NCBI GenBank assembly: GCA_031263625.1
Contig: JAISFK010000175.1
Coordinates: 1 to 8,425 of the forward strand
Origin: Clostridiales bacterium
GTDB lineage: Bacteria > Bacillota > Clostridia > WRLR01
DNA length: 8,425 nucleotides
Reading direction: 5' to 3'
Shown here: positions 1-6,817 of the stretch, in pieces
How positions within the stretch are numbered: position 1 is the first letter of the stretch
Layout of the letters: the number at the start of each line of letters is the position of its first letter
Position numbers and translations under genes: made by a program
Notes under the pieces: model-generated
What the model saw: only the letters and a program-made list of their open reading frames with translations
Databases searched by the model: none
Told to the model about the DNA's origin: nothing

Positions 1-986
1 CGCCCGACCTTGCCCATGAGCTTGTGGAAAATCTGCGGCGTGATGGACTGCGCGCCGTCGCAGAGCGCGGCTTCGGGGTTGCCATGCACCTCGATGATGA
101 GCCCGTCCGCGCCGGCCGCCGTCGCCGCGAGCGCCATGGGCTCCACGAGATGCCAGTACCCAGTCGCGTGCGAGGGGTCAACGATGACGGGCAAGTGGGA
201 CTTTGTCTTGAGCACGGGCACCGCCGAGAGGTCGAGCGTGTTCCTCGTGGCCGTTTCAAACGTGCGTATCCCGCGCTCGCACAGCATGACCTGGCTCGCG
301 CCGCCGGCCATGACGTGCTCGGCCGCCATGAGAAATTCCTCTATCGTGGACGACAGCCCGCGCTTCAGCAGGACGGGCTTCCCAAGCTCGCCGACCTGGC
401 GCAGGAGGGCGAAGTTCTGCATGTTGCGCGCCCCAATCTGCACGACGTCCACGGACTCGGCAAAGGCGTCCAGGTATTCGGCGGACATTATCTCGGTGAC
501 GATGGGCAGGCCCGTTTTGCGGCTCGCGATTTTCAGCAGCTCTAAGCCGTCCATGCCTAGGCCCTTGAACACGTATGGCGACGTGCGCGGCTTGAACGCC
601 CCGCCGCGCAGGAAACCCGCCCCGGACGCCTTCACGTCGCGCGCGATGCTCAAGATCTGCTCCTCGCTCTCCACGGAGCACGGCCCGGCCATCACGGCGA
701 ACGCGCCGCCGCCCACTTTGCGGCCCGCTATCTCATACGCGCTGTCCGCGGGGTGGAACTTGCGGCCCGCGAGCTTGTACGGCTCCTGCACGCGCACGAT
801 CCGCTCCACGCAGGGGTAGACGAGTATGCTGTCCTCGGATATCGCGGTCGTGTCGCCGGCCATGCCGATCATGTTCGTGCTCTCGCCGGCTATCTCCTGC
901 ATGATTATGCCGTTGGCCTCGATGAACCTCCGTATGGGCTCTATCTCCGCTTTTGCCGTGCCCGGCTTCAAAATTATGATCATCAT
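1..986 (-). CDS. aroF: 3-deoxy-7-phosphoheptulonate (DAHP) synthase, type I-beta, 3' end beyond window
   Basis: Condenses phosphoenolpyruvate with erythrose 4-phosphate, the first step of the shikimate pathway, in the cytoplasm. The visible 328 residues begin MMIIILKPGT. Residues 1 to about 66 look like the N-terminal ferredoxin-like domain of type I-beta enzymes, which in Thermotoga maritima mediates feedback inhibition by Phe/Tyr. The barrel follows: AGPCSVES at 100-107, GGAFKPRTSPY at 128-138, LPVIVDPSHATG at 265-276 and EVHGNPEAALCDGAQS at 299-314. Likely metal ligands are C103, H273, E299 and D310, with the spacing I recall for the T. maritima enzyme. The ATG at 986 overlaps the aroC stop as ATGA and has AAAGGACGG just upstream; the next ATG (983) is an equal alternative. 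The gene runs off the left edge, probably lacking only about ten residues. No low-complexity insertion is visible, unlike its four upstream neighbours. Confidence 0.96.
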   Translation of the reverse strand, partial: MMIIILKPGTAKAEIEPIRRFIEANGIIMQEIAGESTNMIGMAGDTTAISEDSILVYPCVERIVRVQEPYKLAGRKFHPADSAYEIAGRKVGGGAFAVMAGPCSVESEEQILSIARDVKASGAGFLRGGAFKPRTSPYVFKGLGMDGLELLKIASRKTGLPIVTEIMSAEYLDAFAESVDVVQIGARNMQNFALLRQVGELGKPVLLKRGLSSTIEEFLMAAEHVMAGGASQVMLCERGIRTFETATRNTLDLSAVPVLKTKSHLPVIVDPSHATGYWHLVEPMALAATAAGADGLIIEVHGNPEAALCDGAQSITPQIFHKLMGKVG

Positions 987-2248
987 TGCAACCGTCCTTT
1001 TATGGATTTTGTATGGATGGCATGAACACAAGACAGCTTGCTGTCGAGCAGGCACAGCGCCAGGCCGGCCTCGACGGCCGGCAGCGCGCGCGGGACGACG
1101 CACGGATCGTGCCTGCCGCCGAAGGACGCCGTCACATTGCTCCCGGCCGCGAGATCGACGGTCTGCTGCTCCTTCCTTATCGTCGGCGTCGGCTTGATGG
1201 CGACCCTGAAAATGAGCGGCGACCCGTTCGATATGCCGCCGTTGACGCCGCCGTTGTGGTTGGAGAGCGCGACGACCTCGGCCGCGCTTTCTCCCGCGCC
1301 GCCCGCGCCCTGGCCCGTGCCATCGCCGTCTTTTCGCCCGGCGTCGCCCGCGCCGCCCGCGCCAGCGCTTTTTTCGCCCCCGCCGACGCGGTATGCGTCG
1401 TTGGCCTCGCTGCCCTTCATCGCGGCAAAGCCGAAGCCCTCCCCGAACTCAATGCCTTTCACGGCGGGAATCGAAAACATCATTGACGATATGCGGCTTT
1501 CGAGCGAGTCGAAAAACGGATCGCCCCAGCCGCGCGGCAGGCCGAACGCGGCGCACTCGACGACGCCGCCGACGGAATCGCCCTCGTCCCTCGCCGCGAG
1601 AATGGCGGCCCGCATTTTCGCGGCGGCTTCGTCGCTCAGCGCCGGGAGCGGCTTTTTCGCGGCGGCGGCAAAGGCCGCCTCGTCGGGCCAGGGCGCCGCG
1701 ACAGGCCATGGCGTCGCGGCGTCGCGGGCGGGCTCGGCGCGGGCGGGCGCTGTGGCGGGCTCGTCGCGCGCGCCGTGTATGCTCGCGATCCGCGCGTAGA
1801 TGGACACGCCTCCGGCCGCGAGGATCTGCCTTGCGATGGCGCCCGCAAACACGAGAGGCGCCGTCAGCCTGCCGGAAAAGTGCCCGCCGCCGCGATAGTC
1901 GGCATAGCCCCCGTACTTTGCGATGGCCGTCCAGTCGGCGTGCCCCGGCCTGAGCAGCCGCCTGCTGTAGTCGCCGGGGCGCTGGCCCTCGTTGCGGATT
2001 ATGGCGCAGAGCGGCGAGCCCGCGGTCCGGTTCTCGAATATCCCGGACAGGATCTCCCAAGCGTCGGTTTCCGCGCGCGGCGTCGAAATGCCGTCGCGGC
2101 CGGGCGCCCGCCTCGACATCTCGCGCGCGACGGCCTCCCAGTCGATCTCAAAGCCCGGCGGCAGGCCGTCCAGCGTTATCCCTATCGCCGGGCCGTGCGA
2201 TTCGCCGAATATAGACAGTTTCAGGCTGTTTCCCCATATGCCGCTCAA
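983..2248 (-). CDS. aroC: Chorismate synthase with two low-complexity insertions
   Basis: Converts 5-enolpyruvylshikimate 3-phosphate to chorismate using reduced FMN. Family motifs are clear: SIWGN-like start (SGIWGN, 2-7), GESHGPAIG at 15-23, YRGGGHFSGRLTAPLVFAGAIA region at 118-139, SNHNGGVNGGISNG at 329-342 and GGRHDPCVVPRALPAVEAG at 377-395. The start is TTG at 2248, chosen because GGAGGG lies seven bases upstream and the protein then begins where the family begins; no in-frame ATG fits. It has 421 residues against roughly 360-390 for the family. The excess is an Ala/Pro-rich loop at about 160-184 and a Gly/Ala-rich loop at about 289-325. It lies 66 bp after aroA, and its stop overlaps the next gene's ATG. 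The FMN/substrate motifs are intact, so it is probably active. Confidence 0.97.
   Translation of the reverse strand: MSGIWGNSLKLSIFGESHGPAIGITLDGLPPGFEIDWEAVAREMSRRAPGRDGISTPRAETDAWEILSGIFENRTAGSPLCAIIRNEGQRPGDYSRRLLRPGHADWTAIAKYGGYADYRGGGHFSGRLTAPLVFAGAIARQILAAGGVSIYARIASIHGARDEPATAPARAEPARDAATPWPVAAPWPDEAAFAAAAKKPLPALSDEAAAKMRAAILAARDEGDSVGGVVECAAFGLPRGWGDPFFDSLESRISSMMFSIPAVKGIEFGEGFGFAAMKGSEANDAYRVGGGEKSAGAGGAGDAGRKDGDGTGQGAGGAGESAAEVVALSNHNGGVNGGISNGSPLIFRVAIKPTPTIRKEQQTVDLAAGSNVTASFGGRHDPCVVPRALPAVEAGLALCLLDSKLSCVHAIHTKSIKGRLQ
1274..1384 (-). repeat. Repeat-built Gly/Ala-rich insertion inside aroC
   Basis: This codes for about residues 289-325 of chorismate synthase, between the EANDAYRV segment and the SNHNGG motif, where normal enzymes have only a short loop. 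A 17-bp unit, cccgcgccgcccgcgcc on the plus strand, occurs exactly at 1293-1309 and again at 1347-1363, 54 bp (18 codons) apart, so the repeat is in frame. The encoded residues are almost all Gly, Ala, Asp, Lys and Ser. It looks like an unstructured surface loop grown by slippage or unequal exchange. Confidence 0.8.
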
Positions 2249-2314
2249 AATTGCGCCCTCCGATCTGCTTATTGTAAGATCCCGATCCCGCCGAATTTGC
2301 CCGCGAAAGCGCGG
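2248..2314 (-). other. aroA-aroC spacer with small hairpin and strong RBS
   Basis: This is the only gap inside the operon. Right after the aroA stop the minus strand can form a 5-bp hairpin (CCGCG, loop CTTT, CGCGG; 2314-2301) with no T-run, so it is not a good intrinsic terminator. At the aroC end lies GGAGGG, seven bases before the TTG start. No promoter is obvious, so co-transcription with aroA is likely. The hairpin could stabilise a processed end or affect coupling, which is inference. Confidence 0.4.
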
Positions 2315-4078
2315 TCAGCGCAGCGGCGCCCGGCAGAAGTCGCGCCAGAACTCCGGATAGGACTTCGCGACGCACTCGCCCCCGGACAGGATCACCGCGT
2401 TTTCGCACCGGATCGCCGCGACGGCCAGCATCATGGCGATTCGGTGGTCGTTCCAGCTCTTTGCGCACCCGCCCCTCAGCGTTCGCGCACCGTTTATGAT
2501 CATATCGTCGCCGTCCAGCCTGACGCTGCCGCCAATGGCGTTCAGCTCCGAGGCGACGCTTTCGAGCCGGTCGCTTTCCTTGAGCCGGAGCCTCCCGGCG
2601 TTGGCTATGCGGCTCTGCCCGTCGCAGAATGAAAAGAGCGCGGCGAGCGGGGGGACGAGATCCGGGATGCCGGAAACATCCACTGTCTGCGGCATAAGCC
2701 GCCCCTTTGGGGGGCTTGCCGCTAGGCCGCCGCCGGCCGTCGCCGAGACGGCCGCGCCGCTTTTCTCGATAATGCGCACGATGGCCCTGTCGCCCTGCTT
2801 GGATTCCGTGGACAGCCCGGCGCATTCGCATGCGCAGCCCAAAGCCCCGGCGACGAGGAAAAACGCCGCCTGGGAATAGTCGGCCTCGACCTCGCGCACC
2901 TGCGGGGCGTAGCGCTGGCCGCCGCGAACGAAAAAGCGCTCGCTCCCGTCGATCCCGTCGCTCCCGTTGCGCCCGTCGATCCCGCTACGCCCGCCATACG
3001 CGACGCGTTCGACGCGCCCGTTGCGCCCGCCGCGCTCGACGCAAACGCTGCGCTCGACGCGAACGCCAAAGCGGGCGAGGGCGTCCAGCGTCAAATCCAC
3101 GTATGCGGCGGACTGCAAGCTGCCATCTATGGCGATTTCGCTGTCGCCGTCCAGCAGAGGCAGGGCGAACAGCAGGCCCGACACGAACTGGGAGCTGATG
3201 TCGCCCGGCAGCCGGAAAAATCCGGCGCGGAGCCTTCCGCTTATGGATATGGCATCTTTGCCGACGGCTATGTCGGCGCCGCGCTCGCGCAGGACGTCCG
3301 CGTATGGGCCGAGGGGGCGCTCCAGTAGGCGGCCGCGCCCCGTGAACGTCGTCCGGCGCGGCAGCAGCGCCGCCACGGGCATGAGAAAGCGCAGCAGCGA
3401 GCCGGACTCGCCGCAGTCCAGCGCAGTGGCAGGAGCGCAGGCGGAGAGGCTGGCATTTACGCCTGCGCCGATGTTGGCGCCAGCGCAGGCGCCAGCGTCG
3501 GCGCTGACGCTGGCATCGACGCAGGCGGGCGCGAGGGCAGGGGCAGGGGAGGGGGCGGGCGACAGATCGGTGGCAGGGGCATTTAGCGCCTGCCCGCGGG
3601 CCGCGCCGAAGCTCGCCAAGCCGCCCCTGACAGCCAGCGCGAGCGCGCCGCCACCCGCCGTCCCGTCACGCTGGCCGCCGCCCATGTCAAAAATCTTGCC
3701 CGCGGTTTTGCCTCCTGCCCCGCCTGCAAGGCTGTCCGTGCTGGCGTCGCAGCCCGTTGCTTTGGCGCGGCCTTCGCCCGCTTCGGCGGCGCTCCACCGA
3801 TCGCCGCCCGCCTTGGCGCCGGACATTCCCGCAACGCCGCCCCCGCCCGCGCCAGTAGCGCCGCTGGCGCCCGCAAGCTCGATTTCGGCGCCGAGCGCGC
3901 ACAGGCAGCGCACTGTCGCCTCGACGTCCTGCGACATGGACACATTGCCGATTCGGCTGACCCCGTCCGCAAGGGCCGCGCATATCAGAAGCCTGTGCGC
4001 CATGCTCTTTGACGGCGGCATCTGTATCGCGCCCGCCGGAAACAGGCTGATTCGCCTTGCGCTCTCTGCCATGCTCAT
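2315..4078 (-). CDS. aroA: 3-phosphoshikimate 1-carboxyvinyltransferase (EPSP synthase) with large insertions
   Basis: Transfers the enolpyruvyl group of PEP to shikimate 3-phosphate. Core motifs are present in order: PPSKSMAHR at 21-29, CGESGSLLRFLMP at 222-234, PGDISSQFVSGLL at 291-303, VEADYSQAAFF at 397-407, GIPDLVPPLAALF at 470-482, RLRLKESDRLE at 496-506 and WNDHRIAMM at 542-550. The length is 587 residues against about 430 usually. The surplus is one block at about 70-220 and a second at about 348-379, both low-complexity. The start ATG at 4078 overlaps the aroB stop (ATGA), with GGAGAGAGG seven bases upstream. The first insertion separates two elements of the N-terminal lobe; since both flanks keep family residues, the protein is likely functional. 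The second block is collagen-like. Confidence 0.95.
   Translation of the reverse strand: MSMAESARRISLFPAGAIQMPPSKSMAHRLLICAALADGVSRIGNVSMSQDVEATVRCLCALGAEIELAGASGATGAGGGGVAGMSGAKAGGDRWSAAEAGEGRAKATGCDASTDSLAGGAGGKTAGKIFDMGGGQRDGTAGGGALALAVRGGLASFGAARGQALNAPATDLSPAPSPAPALAPACVDASVSADAGACAGANIGAGVNASLSACAPATALDCGESGSLLRFLMPVAALLPRRTTFTGRGRLLERPLGPYADVLRERGADIAVGKDAISISGRLRAGFFRLPGDISSQFVSGLLFALPLLDGDSEIAIDGSLQSAAYVDLTLDALARFGVRVERSVCVERGGRNGRVERVAYGGRSGIDGRNGSDGIDGSERFFVRGGQRYAPQVREVEADYSQAAFFLVAGALGCACECAGLSTESKQGDRAIVRIIEKSGAAVSATAGGGLAASPPKGRLMPQTVDVSGIPDLVPPLAALFSFCDGQSRIANAGRLRLKESDRLESVASELNAIGGSVRLDGDDMIINGARTLRGGCAKSWNDHRIAMMLAVAAIRCENAVILSGGECVAKSYPEFWRDFCRAPLR
2942..3037 (-). repeat. 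Collagen-like Gly-X-Y insertion in aroA
   Basis: This encodes about residues 348-379 of EPSP synthase. Its core, GIDGRNGSDGIDGS at 366-379, is a run of Gly-X-Y triplets from a 9-bp-periodic DNA repeat. On the plus strand cccgtcgatcccgtcgctcc and closely related 9-mers recur through 2948-3000. It sits between DALARFGVRVERS and the RFFVRGGQRY segment, a loop position in the C-terminal lobe. Confidence 0.7.
3419..3871 (-). repeat. About 150-codon low-complexity insertion in aroA
   Basis: This codes for about residues 70-220 of EPSP synthase, between LGAEIEL and DCGESGSLLRF. Most EPSP synthases have only a few dozen residues there. The block is rich in Gly, Ala, Ser, Pro and Cys, with no recognisable domain. 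Its downstream half contains imperfect repeats of GCAGGCG/GCCAGCG type on the plus strand (about 3436-3560), encoding stretches such as ADAGACAGANIGAGVNAS. The frame stays open across about 450 bp and both flanks are conserved, so it reads as an in-frame expansion and not a sequencing frameshift. Confidence 0.75.
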
Positions 4079-5478
4079 AACCGCACCTCTCTCCGGAACA
4101 GCTCCGCAAGCTCCTGCTGGCTGGCGCGCGCCGCGAACGGGCTGCCGAATTTTTTCAGCAGCACGAGGCTAATGCCGCCGCCGGACGCGTTCTTTTTGTC
4201 GCCGGACATGAGCGGGATCAGGCGCTCCATGTCAAAGCTCTCGCGGTATCCGCAGAGGCCGGCGCTGTCCAGCAGGCGCCCAAGCGCGCCCGCCGCGGCG
4301 GGATCGGTCGCGCCCATCAGCTCGCCGGCCCTCACGGCCATCATCATGCCGATTGACACCGCCTCGCCGTGGTTGTATGTTTTGTATGAAAACAGCTTCT
4401 CGATAGCGTGGCCGAACGTGTGGCCGAAATTCAGCATCATGCGATCGCCCGTGTCCCTCTCGTCGCGCTCGACATATGACGCCTTCCCGGCGCAGCACAG
4501 CCTCACGATCTCGCCCAGCCTGTCCCGCCCGTCCGGCCCGCCAAGCGTGTCCGGCCCGTCCGATTGCGCCGGCATGTCTGGCCTGTCCAGTCGCTCCAAC
4601 TCGCCCGGCTGCTCTGTCGCGCCCGTCTCGCCCGTCTCGCTCGCGCCGCCTGTCCCGCCAATGCAGCCCGCCGCGCTTGCCCTGCTTTCCATATGCGCCT
4701 CGCCTTCCTCTCGCGCCTTGCCCGCGCCGCGCGCAACGCCCGCAATGCCGGACAGCGGCGCCCGCTCCAAAAGCGGCAGCAGGCCCTCGCAGCCGATTGC
4801 GGCGTACTTTATGACTTCCGCGAGCCCCGCTCTTATCTCGCGCGGCGGCAGCGTGGACAGCAGATCCGTGTCCGCTATTACAATCGAGGGCTGGTAAAAG
4901 CTGCCGACGAGGTTTTTCCCCTCGCCGAGGTTGACGGCCACCTTCCCGCCCACGCTCGAATCCACCTGCGCCAGCAGCGTCGTCGGGATCTGAATCAGCG
5001 GCGTCCCGCGCATGTACGTCGCCGCAGCGAACCCCGCCAGATCGCCCGTCACCCCGCCGCCGAACGCGATCACGGGGCTGTCCCTGCGCAGGCCGGCGCG
5101 AAAGAAAGAACTGTACAGCGTTTCTAGGCTCGCCAAAGACTTGCTCCGCTCGCCCGGCGCGATGATCTCGGCGTGGCACTCTATCCCCAGCTCGCGCAGG
5201 GCGCTCGCGAGGCTGCCCCCGTGCAGCGCCCACACGTTCTCGTCGCTCACGACGGCGGCTATTTTGGCGGGGCGCCCGGCAAACGCCCGGCGCAGGCCCT
5301 CGCGCAGAATGCCGCCGCCGATGAGTATGCTGTAGCTGGTGTGGGGAAGCCGGATGTCCAGCGTCGCAATAGATGTAATTGGCGCAGGCGTTGCCAGTGT
5401 CGTCGCCGGCGCCAGCGTCGCCGTCGTCGCGGGTGCCGCCGACGTTGCCGATGCCGCAATCTTTGCCAGTGTCGTCAT
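4075..5478 (-). CDS. aroB: 3-dehydroquinate synthase with N-terminal tail and internal insertion
   Basis: Cyclises DAHP to 3-dehydroquinate, using NAD and a divalent metal. Motifs in order: SDENV at 78-82, GGGVTGDLAGF at 140-150, PTTLLAQVDSSVGGKVAVN at 165-183, KNLVGSFYQP at 188-197, REIRAGLAEVIKYA at 213-226, LNFGHTFGHAIE at 349-360, NHGEAVSIGM at 369-378 and GDKKN at 426-430. Likely metal ligands are E221, H353 and H370. It has 467 residues against about 340-370. The excess is an Ala/Thr-rich N-terminus (1 to about 39) and a Gly/Asp/Glu/Pro-rich loop at about 242-318. The ATG at 5478 overlaps the tyrA stop (ATGA), with AAGGAG eleven bases upstream. It overlaps aroA in the same way, suggesting translational coupling. 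Confidence 0.97.
   Translation of the reverse strand: MTTLAKIAASATSAAPATTATLAPATTLATPAPITSIATLDIRLPHTSYSILIGGGILREGLRRAFAGRPAKIAAVVSDENVWALHGGSLASALRELGIECHAEIIAPGERSKSLASLETLYSSFFRAGLRRDSPVIAFGGGVTGDLAGFAAATYMRGTPLIQIPTTLLAQVDSSVGGKVAVNLGEGKNLVGSFYQPSIVIADTDLLSTLPPREIRAGLAEVIKYAAIGCEGLLPLLERAPLSGIAGVARGAGKAREEGEAHMESRASAAGCIGGTGGASETGETGATEQPGELERLDRPDMPAQSDGPDTLGGPDGRDRLGEIVRLCCAGKASYVERDERDTGDRMMLNFGHTFGHAIEKLFSYKTYNHGEAVSIGMMMAVRAGELMGATDPAAAGALGRLLDSAGLCGYRESFDMERLIPLMSGDKKNASGGGISLVLLKKFGSPFAARASQQELAELFRREVRL
4525..4755 (-). repeat. Repeat-rich insertion inside aroB
   Basis: This codes for about residues 242-318 of 3-dehydroquinate synthase, between the LLPLLERAPL helix and the IVRLCCAGKASYVERDE helix, adjacent in ordinary AroB proteins. 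The segment contains GGTGG, ETGETGATE and the related patches RPDMP, DGPD, GGPDGRD, from an imperfect 9-bp period (variants of cccgtccgg and gcccgtctc on the plus strand, 4515-4660). It is highly polar and probably unstructured. Confidence 0.75.
5362..5478 (-). repeat. Ala/Thr-rich N-terminal extension of AroB
   Basis: Residues 1-39 contain little but Ala, Thr, Ser, Pro, Ile and Leu, with the near-repeats ATTATLAPATTLATPA. The recognisable enzyme starts at about DIRLPHTSYSILIGGGIL. The plus strand shows short repeats of gttgccagtgtcgtc type at about 5389-5405 and 5463-5478. It has no positively charged signal-peptide start and no clear hydrophobic core, so export is unlikely. Confidence 0.6.
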
Positions 5479-6749
5479 AGCTTTTGCATCTCCTTTTTAT
5501 TCGCGCCCGCCTTCCGCAGAAATTCGTTGACGAACGCCGCGTCGCCGCCCTGCAGCGCGGTTTTGAAGGCGCTCAGGCTTGCGATGTAGGTTTCGAGGAA
5601 CGGGGCGATGTTGCGGGCGTTTTTGAGCAGCAGCTCCGTCCAGAGCGCGGCGTCTATGTCCGCCACGCGCGTGCAGTCGCGAAAGGCGCCGGCGGCGTGC
5701 GCCATTGTCATGTCTGCGGGGTACTCGGCGCAGAGGGCTGTCGCCGCGATGTGCATGAGGTCGCTTGTGTACGCGATGATGCGGTCGTGGTCCCGCGCCG
5801 TGTTCGAGCAGATGCGGCCTGCGCCGGCGTGTAGGCAGTACGCCCTGACGGTTTCAAGCGATTCGGGCCGGCAGGCGCCGCCTGGAGGTATGAGGATGAA
5901 GCCCGCGCCTTTGAACAGGCCGGGCGCCGCGTTGTCAAACCCGCCGACCTCCTTGCCCGCCATCGGGTGCACGCCGATGTAGTCCACATGCGCCGGCAGG
6001 GCCTCGCGCAGCAATGGCGCTATCTCCTGCTTGACGCCGCATATCTCGATGAATACGGAGCCCGCCTTGAAATGGCCGCTGCAGCGGCGCGCGTTGCCGA
6101 TCGCCGTCTCCGGGCTCGTGCAGAACACGGACAGGTCGGCGCCGGACACGGCGGCCTCCGCGGAAGGCGCTATCCTGTCCACGGCGGCTGCGGCGAGCGC
6201 TTTCCGGCAGGCGACGGGATCGATGTCGTAGCCGGTGATCCGGCACTGCCTGAACCCGCGCGAAGCGTATGCGAGCGAGCCGCCGATCAGGCCAAGCCCC
6301 ACGATCGCTATCTCGTAAGCCCGCGAGCCGCCCCGCTCGCCGCCAAGGCAACCGCCCCGCTCGCCGCCGAGGCAACCAGCCTGCCCATTGCCTTGGGCGC
6401 ACTCTCGTTCGCTGTCAAGGCAATCGCCATATTCGCCGCCTCGACAACCGCCCCGCTCGCCGCCGAGGCAACCGCCCTGCCCATTGCCTCGGCTAACTTC
6501 CTGCGAACTGCTCTGACCGCCGTGCCGCGTAGCCTCTTGGCCGCATCCCCGATTGTGGCGCAACTCGCCATCCCAATCACTGCCTTGCGGGGCGCCTTGA
6601 ACGCCACACTGGCCGTTGCCTTGCTCATCGCCTGGGTTGCCATGTCGCATGGTGTCTTGGCCGCAACTCTGCCCCTTGCTCTGGCCGCCGCCCCCGCCGT
6701 TTGCGCTTTGCTCGCCGCAGGGCGCCATATCTGTGCTTTTGCCGTCCAT
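5475..6749 (-). CDS. tyrA: Prephenate dehydrogenase with long repeat-rich N-terminal extension
   Basis: Oxidative decarboxylation of prephenate to 4-hydroxyphenylpyruvate, the tyrosine branch. Counting from the ATG at 6749 there are 424 residues. The catalytic part starts at about 145: YEIAIVGLGLIGGS (Rossmann NAD site, 145-158), FCTSPETAIGN at 209-219, GVHPMAGKEVGGFDN at 259-273, RDHDRIIAYTSDLMHIAATAL at 319-339 and GAFRDCTRVADIDAALWTELLLKN at 354-377. No ACT domain follows. Residues 1-144 are a Gly/Gln/Cys-rich, repetitive extension not known in the family. The ATG at 6749 is preferred, although its Shine-Dalgarno (GGA, eleven bases upstream) is weak. A TTG at 6785 in the same frame lies in the terminator T-run and is unlikely to be used. 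It is the first structural gene after the leader and attenuator, and its stop overlaps aroB. Confidence 0.93.
   Translation of the reverse strand: MDGKSTDMAPCGEQSANGGGGGQSKGQSCGQDTMRHGNPGDEQGNGQCGVQGAPQGSDWDGELRHNRGCGQEATRHGGQSSSQEVSRGNGQGGCLGGERGGCRGGEYGDCLDSERECAQGNGQAGCLGGERGGCLGGERGGSRAYEIAIVGLGLIGGSLAYASRGFRQCRITGYDIDPVACRKALAAAAVDRIAPSAEAAVSGADLSVFCTSPETAIGNARRCSGHFKAGSVFIEICGVKQEIAPLLREALPAHVDYIGVHPMAGKEVGGFDNAAPGLFKGAGFILIPPGGACRPESLETVRAYCLHAGAGRICSNTARDHDRIIAYTSDLMHIAATALCAEYPADMTMAHAAGAFRDCTRVADIDAALWTELLLKNARNIAPFLETYIASLSAFKTALQGGDAAFVNEFLRKAGANKKEMQKL
6321..6488 (-). repeat. Seven octapeptide (24-bp) repeats in tyrA
   Basis: Seven consecutive 8-residue units precede the NAD domain: GNGQGGCL, GGERGGCR, GGEYGDCL, DSERECAQ, GNGQAGCL, GGERGGCL, GGERGGSR. 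In DNA, the 24-bp unit is found at 6328-6351 and 6352-6375 (one mismatch) and exactly again at 6448-6471. The longer copies 6352-6395 and 6448-6491 match at 41 of 44 positions, 96 bp apart (four units). A less regular zone upstream in the protein repeats CGQDTMRHGN / CGQEATRHGG. The unit length keeps the frame. Confidence 0.85.
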
Positions 6750-6775
6750 GTTTCGCCGTTTCCGGCGCACGCGCC

Positions 6776-6817
6776 AAAAAAACAAGGGCGGCAGGATTTT
6801 TTTGAACCCTGCCGCCC
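6776..6817 (-). terminator. Intrinsic terminator (attenuator) between leader peptide and tyrA
   Basis: On the minus strand GGGCGGCAGG (6817-6808) pairs perfectly with CCTGCCGCCC (6795-6786) across a 12-base loop, followed at once by TTGTTTTTTT (6785-6776). The 10-bp GC-rich stem plus T-run is a textbook Rho-independent terminator. It lies 51 bases after the leader-peptide stop and 26 bases before the tyrA ATG, so its likely role is premature termination of the aromatic operon, not the end of another gene. Confidence 0.9.

Noticed and set aside
256..681. Other-frame minus-strand open frame within the DAHP synthase region
   Set aside because: Arg/Gly-rich with no motif; the overlapping frame starting at 986 carries all DAHP synthase motifs and continues to the window edge.
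2301..2314. Terminator after aroA
   Set aside because: Only five base pairs with no T-run; a short spacer with a strong ribosome site for aroC follows, so it is more likely inside one transcript.
2967..4172. Long plus-strand open frames opposite aroA (and similar ones opposite aroC, aroB and tyrA)
   Set aside because: They read as Pro/Arg/Ala-rich sequence with no family motif, lie entirely opposite genes with clear catalytic motifs, and arise from high GC content at codon position three.
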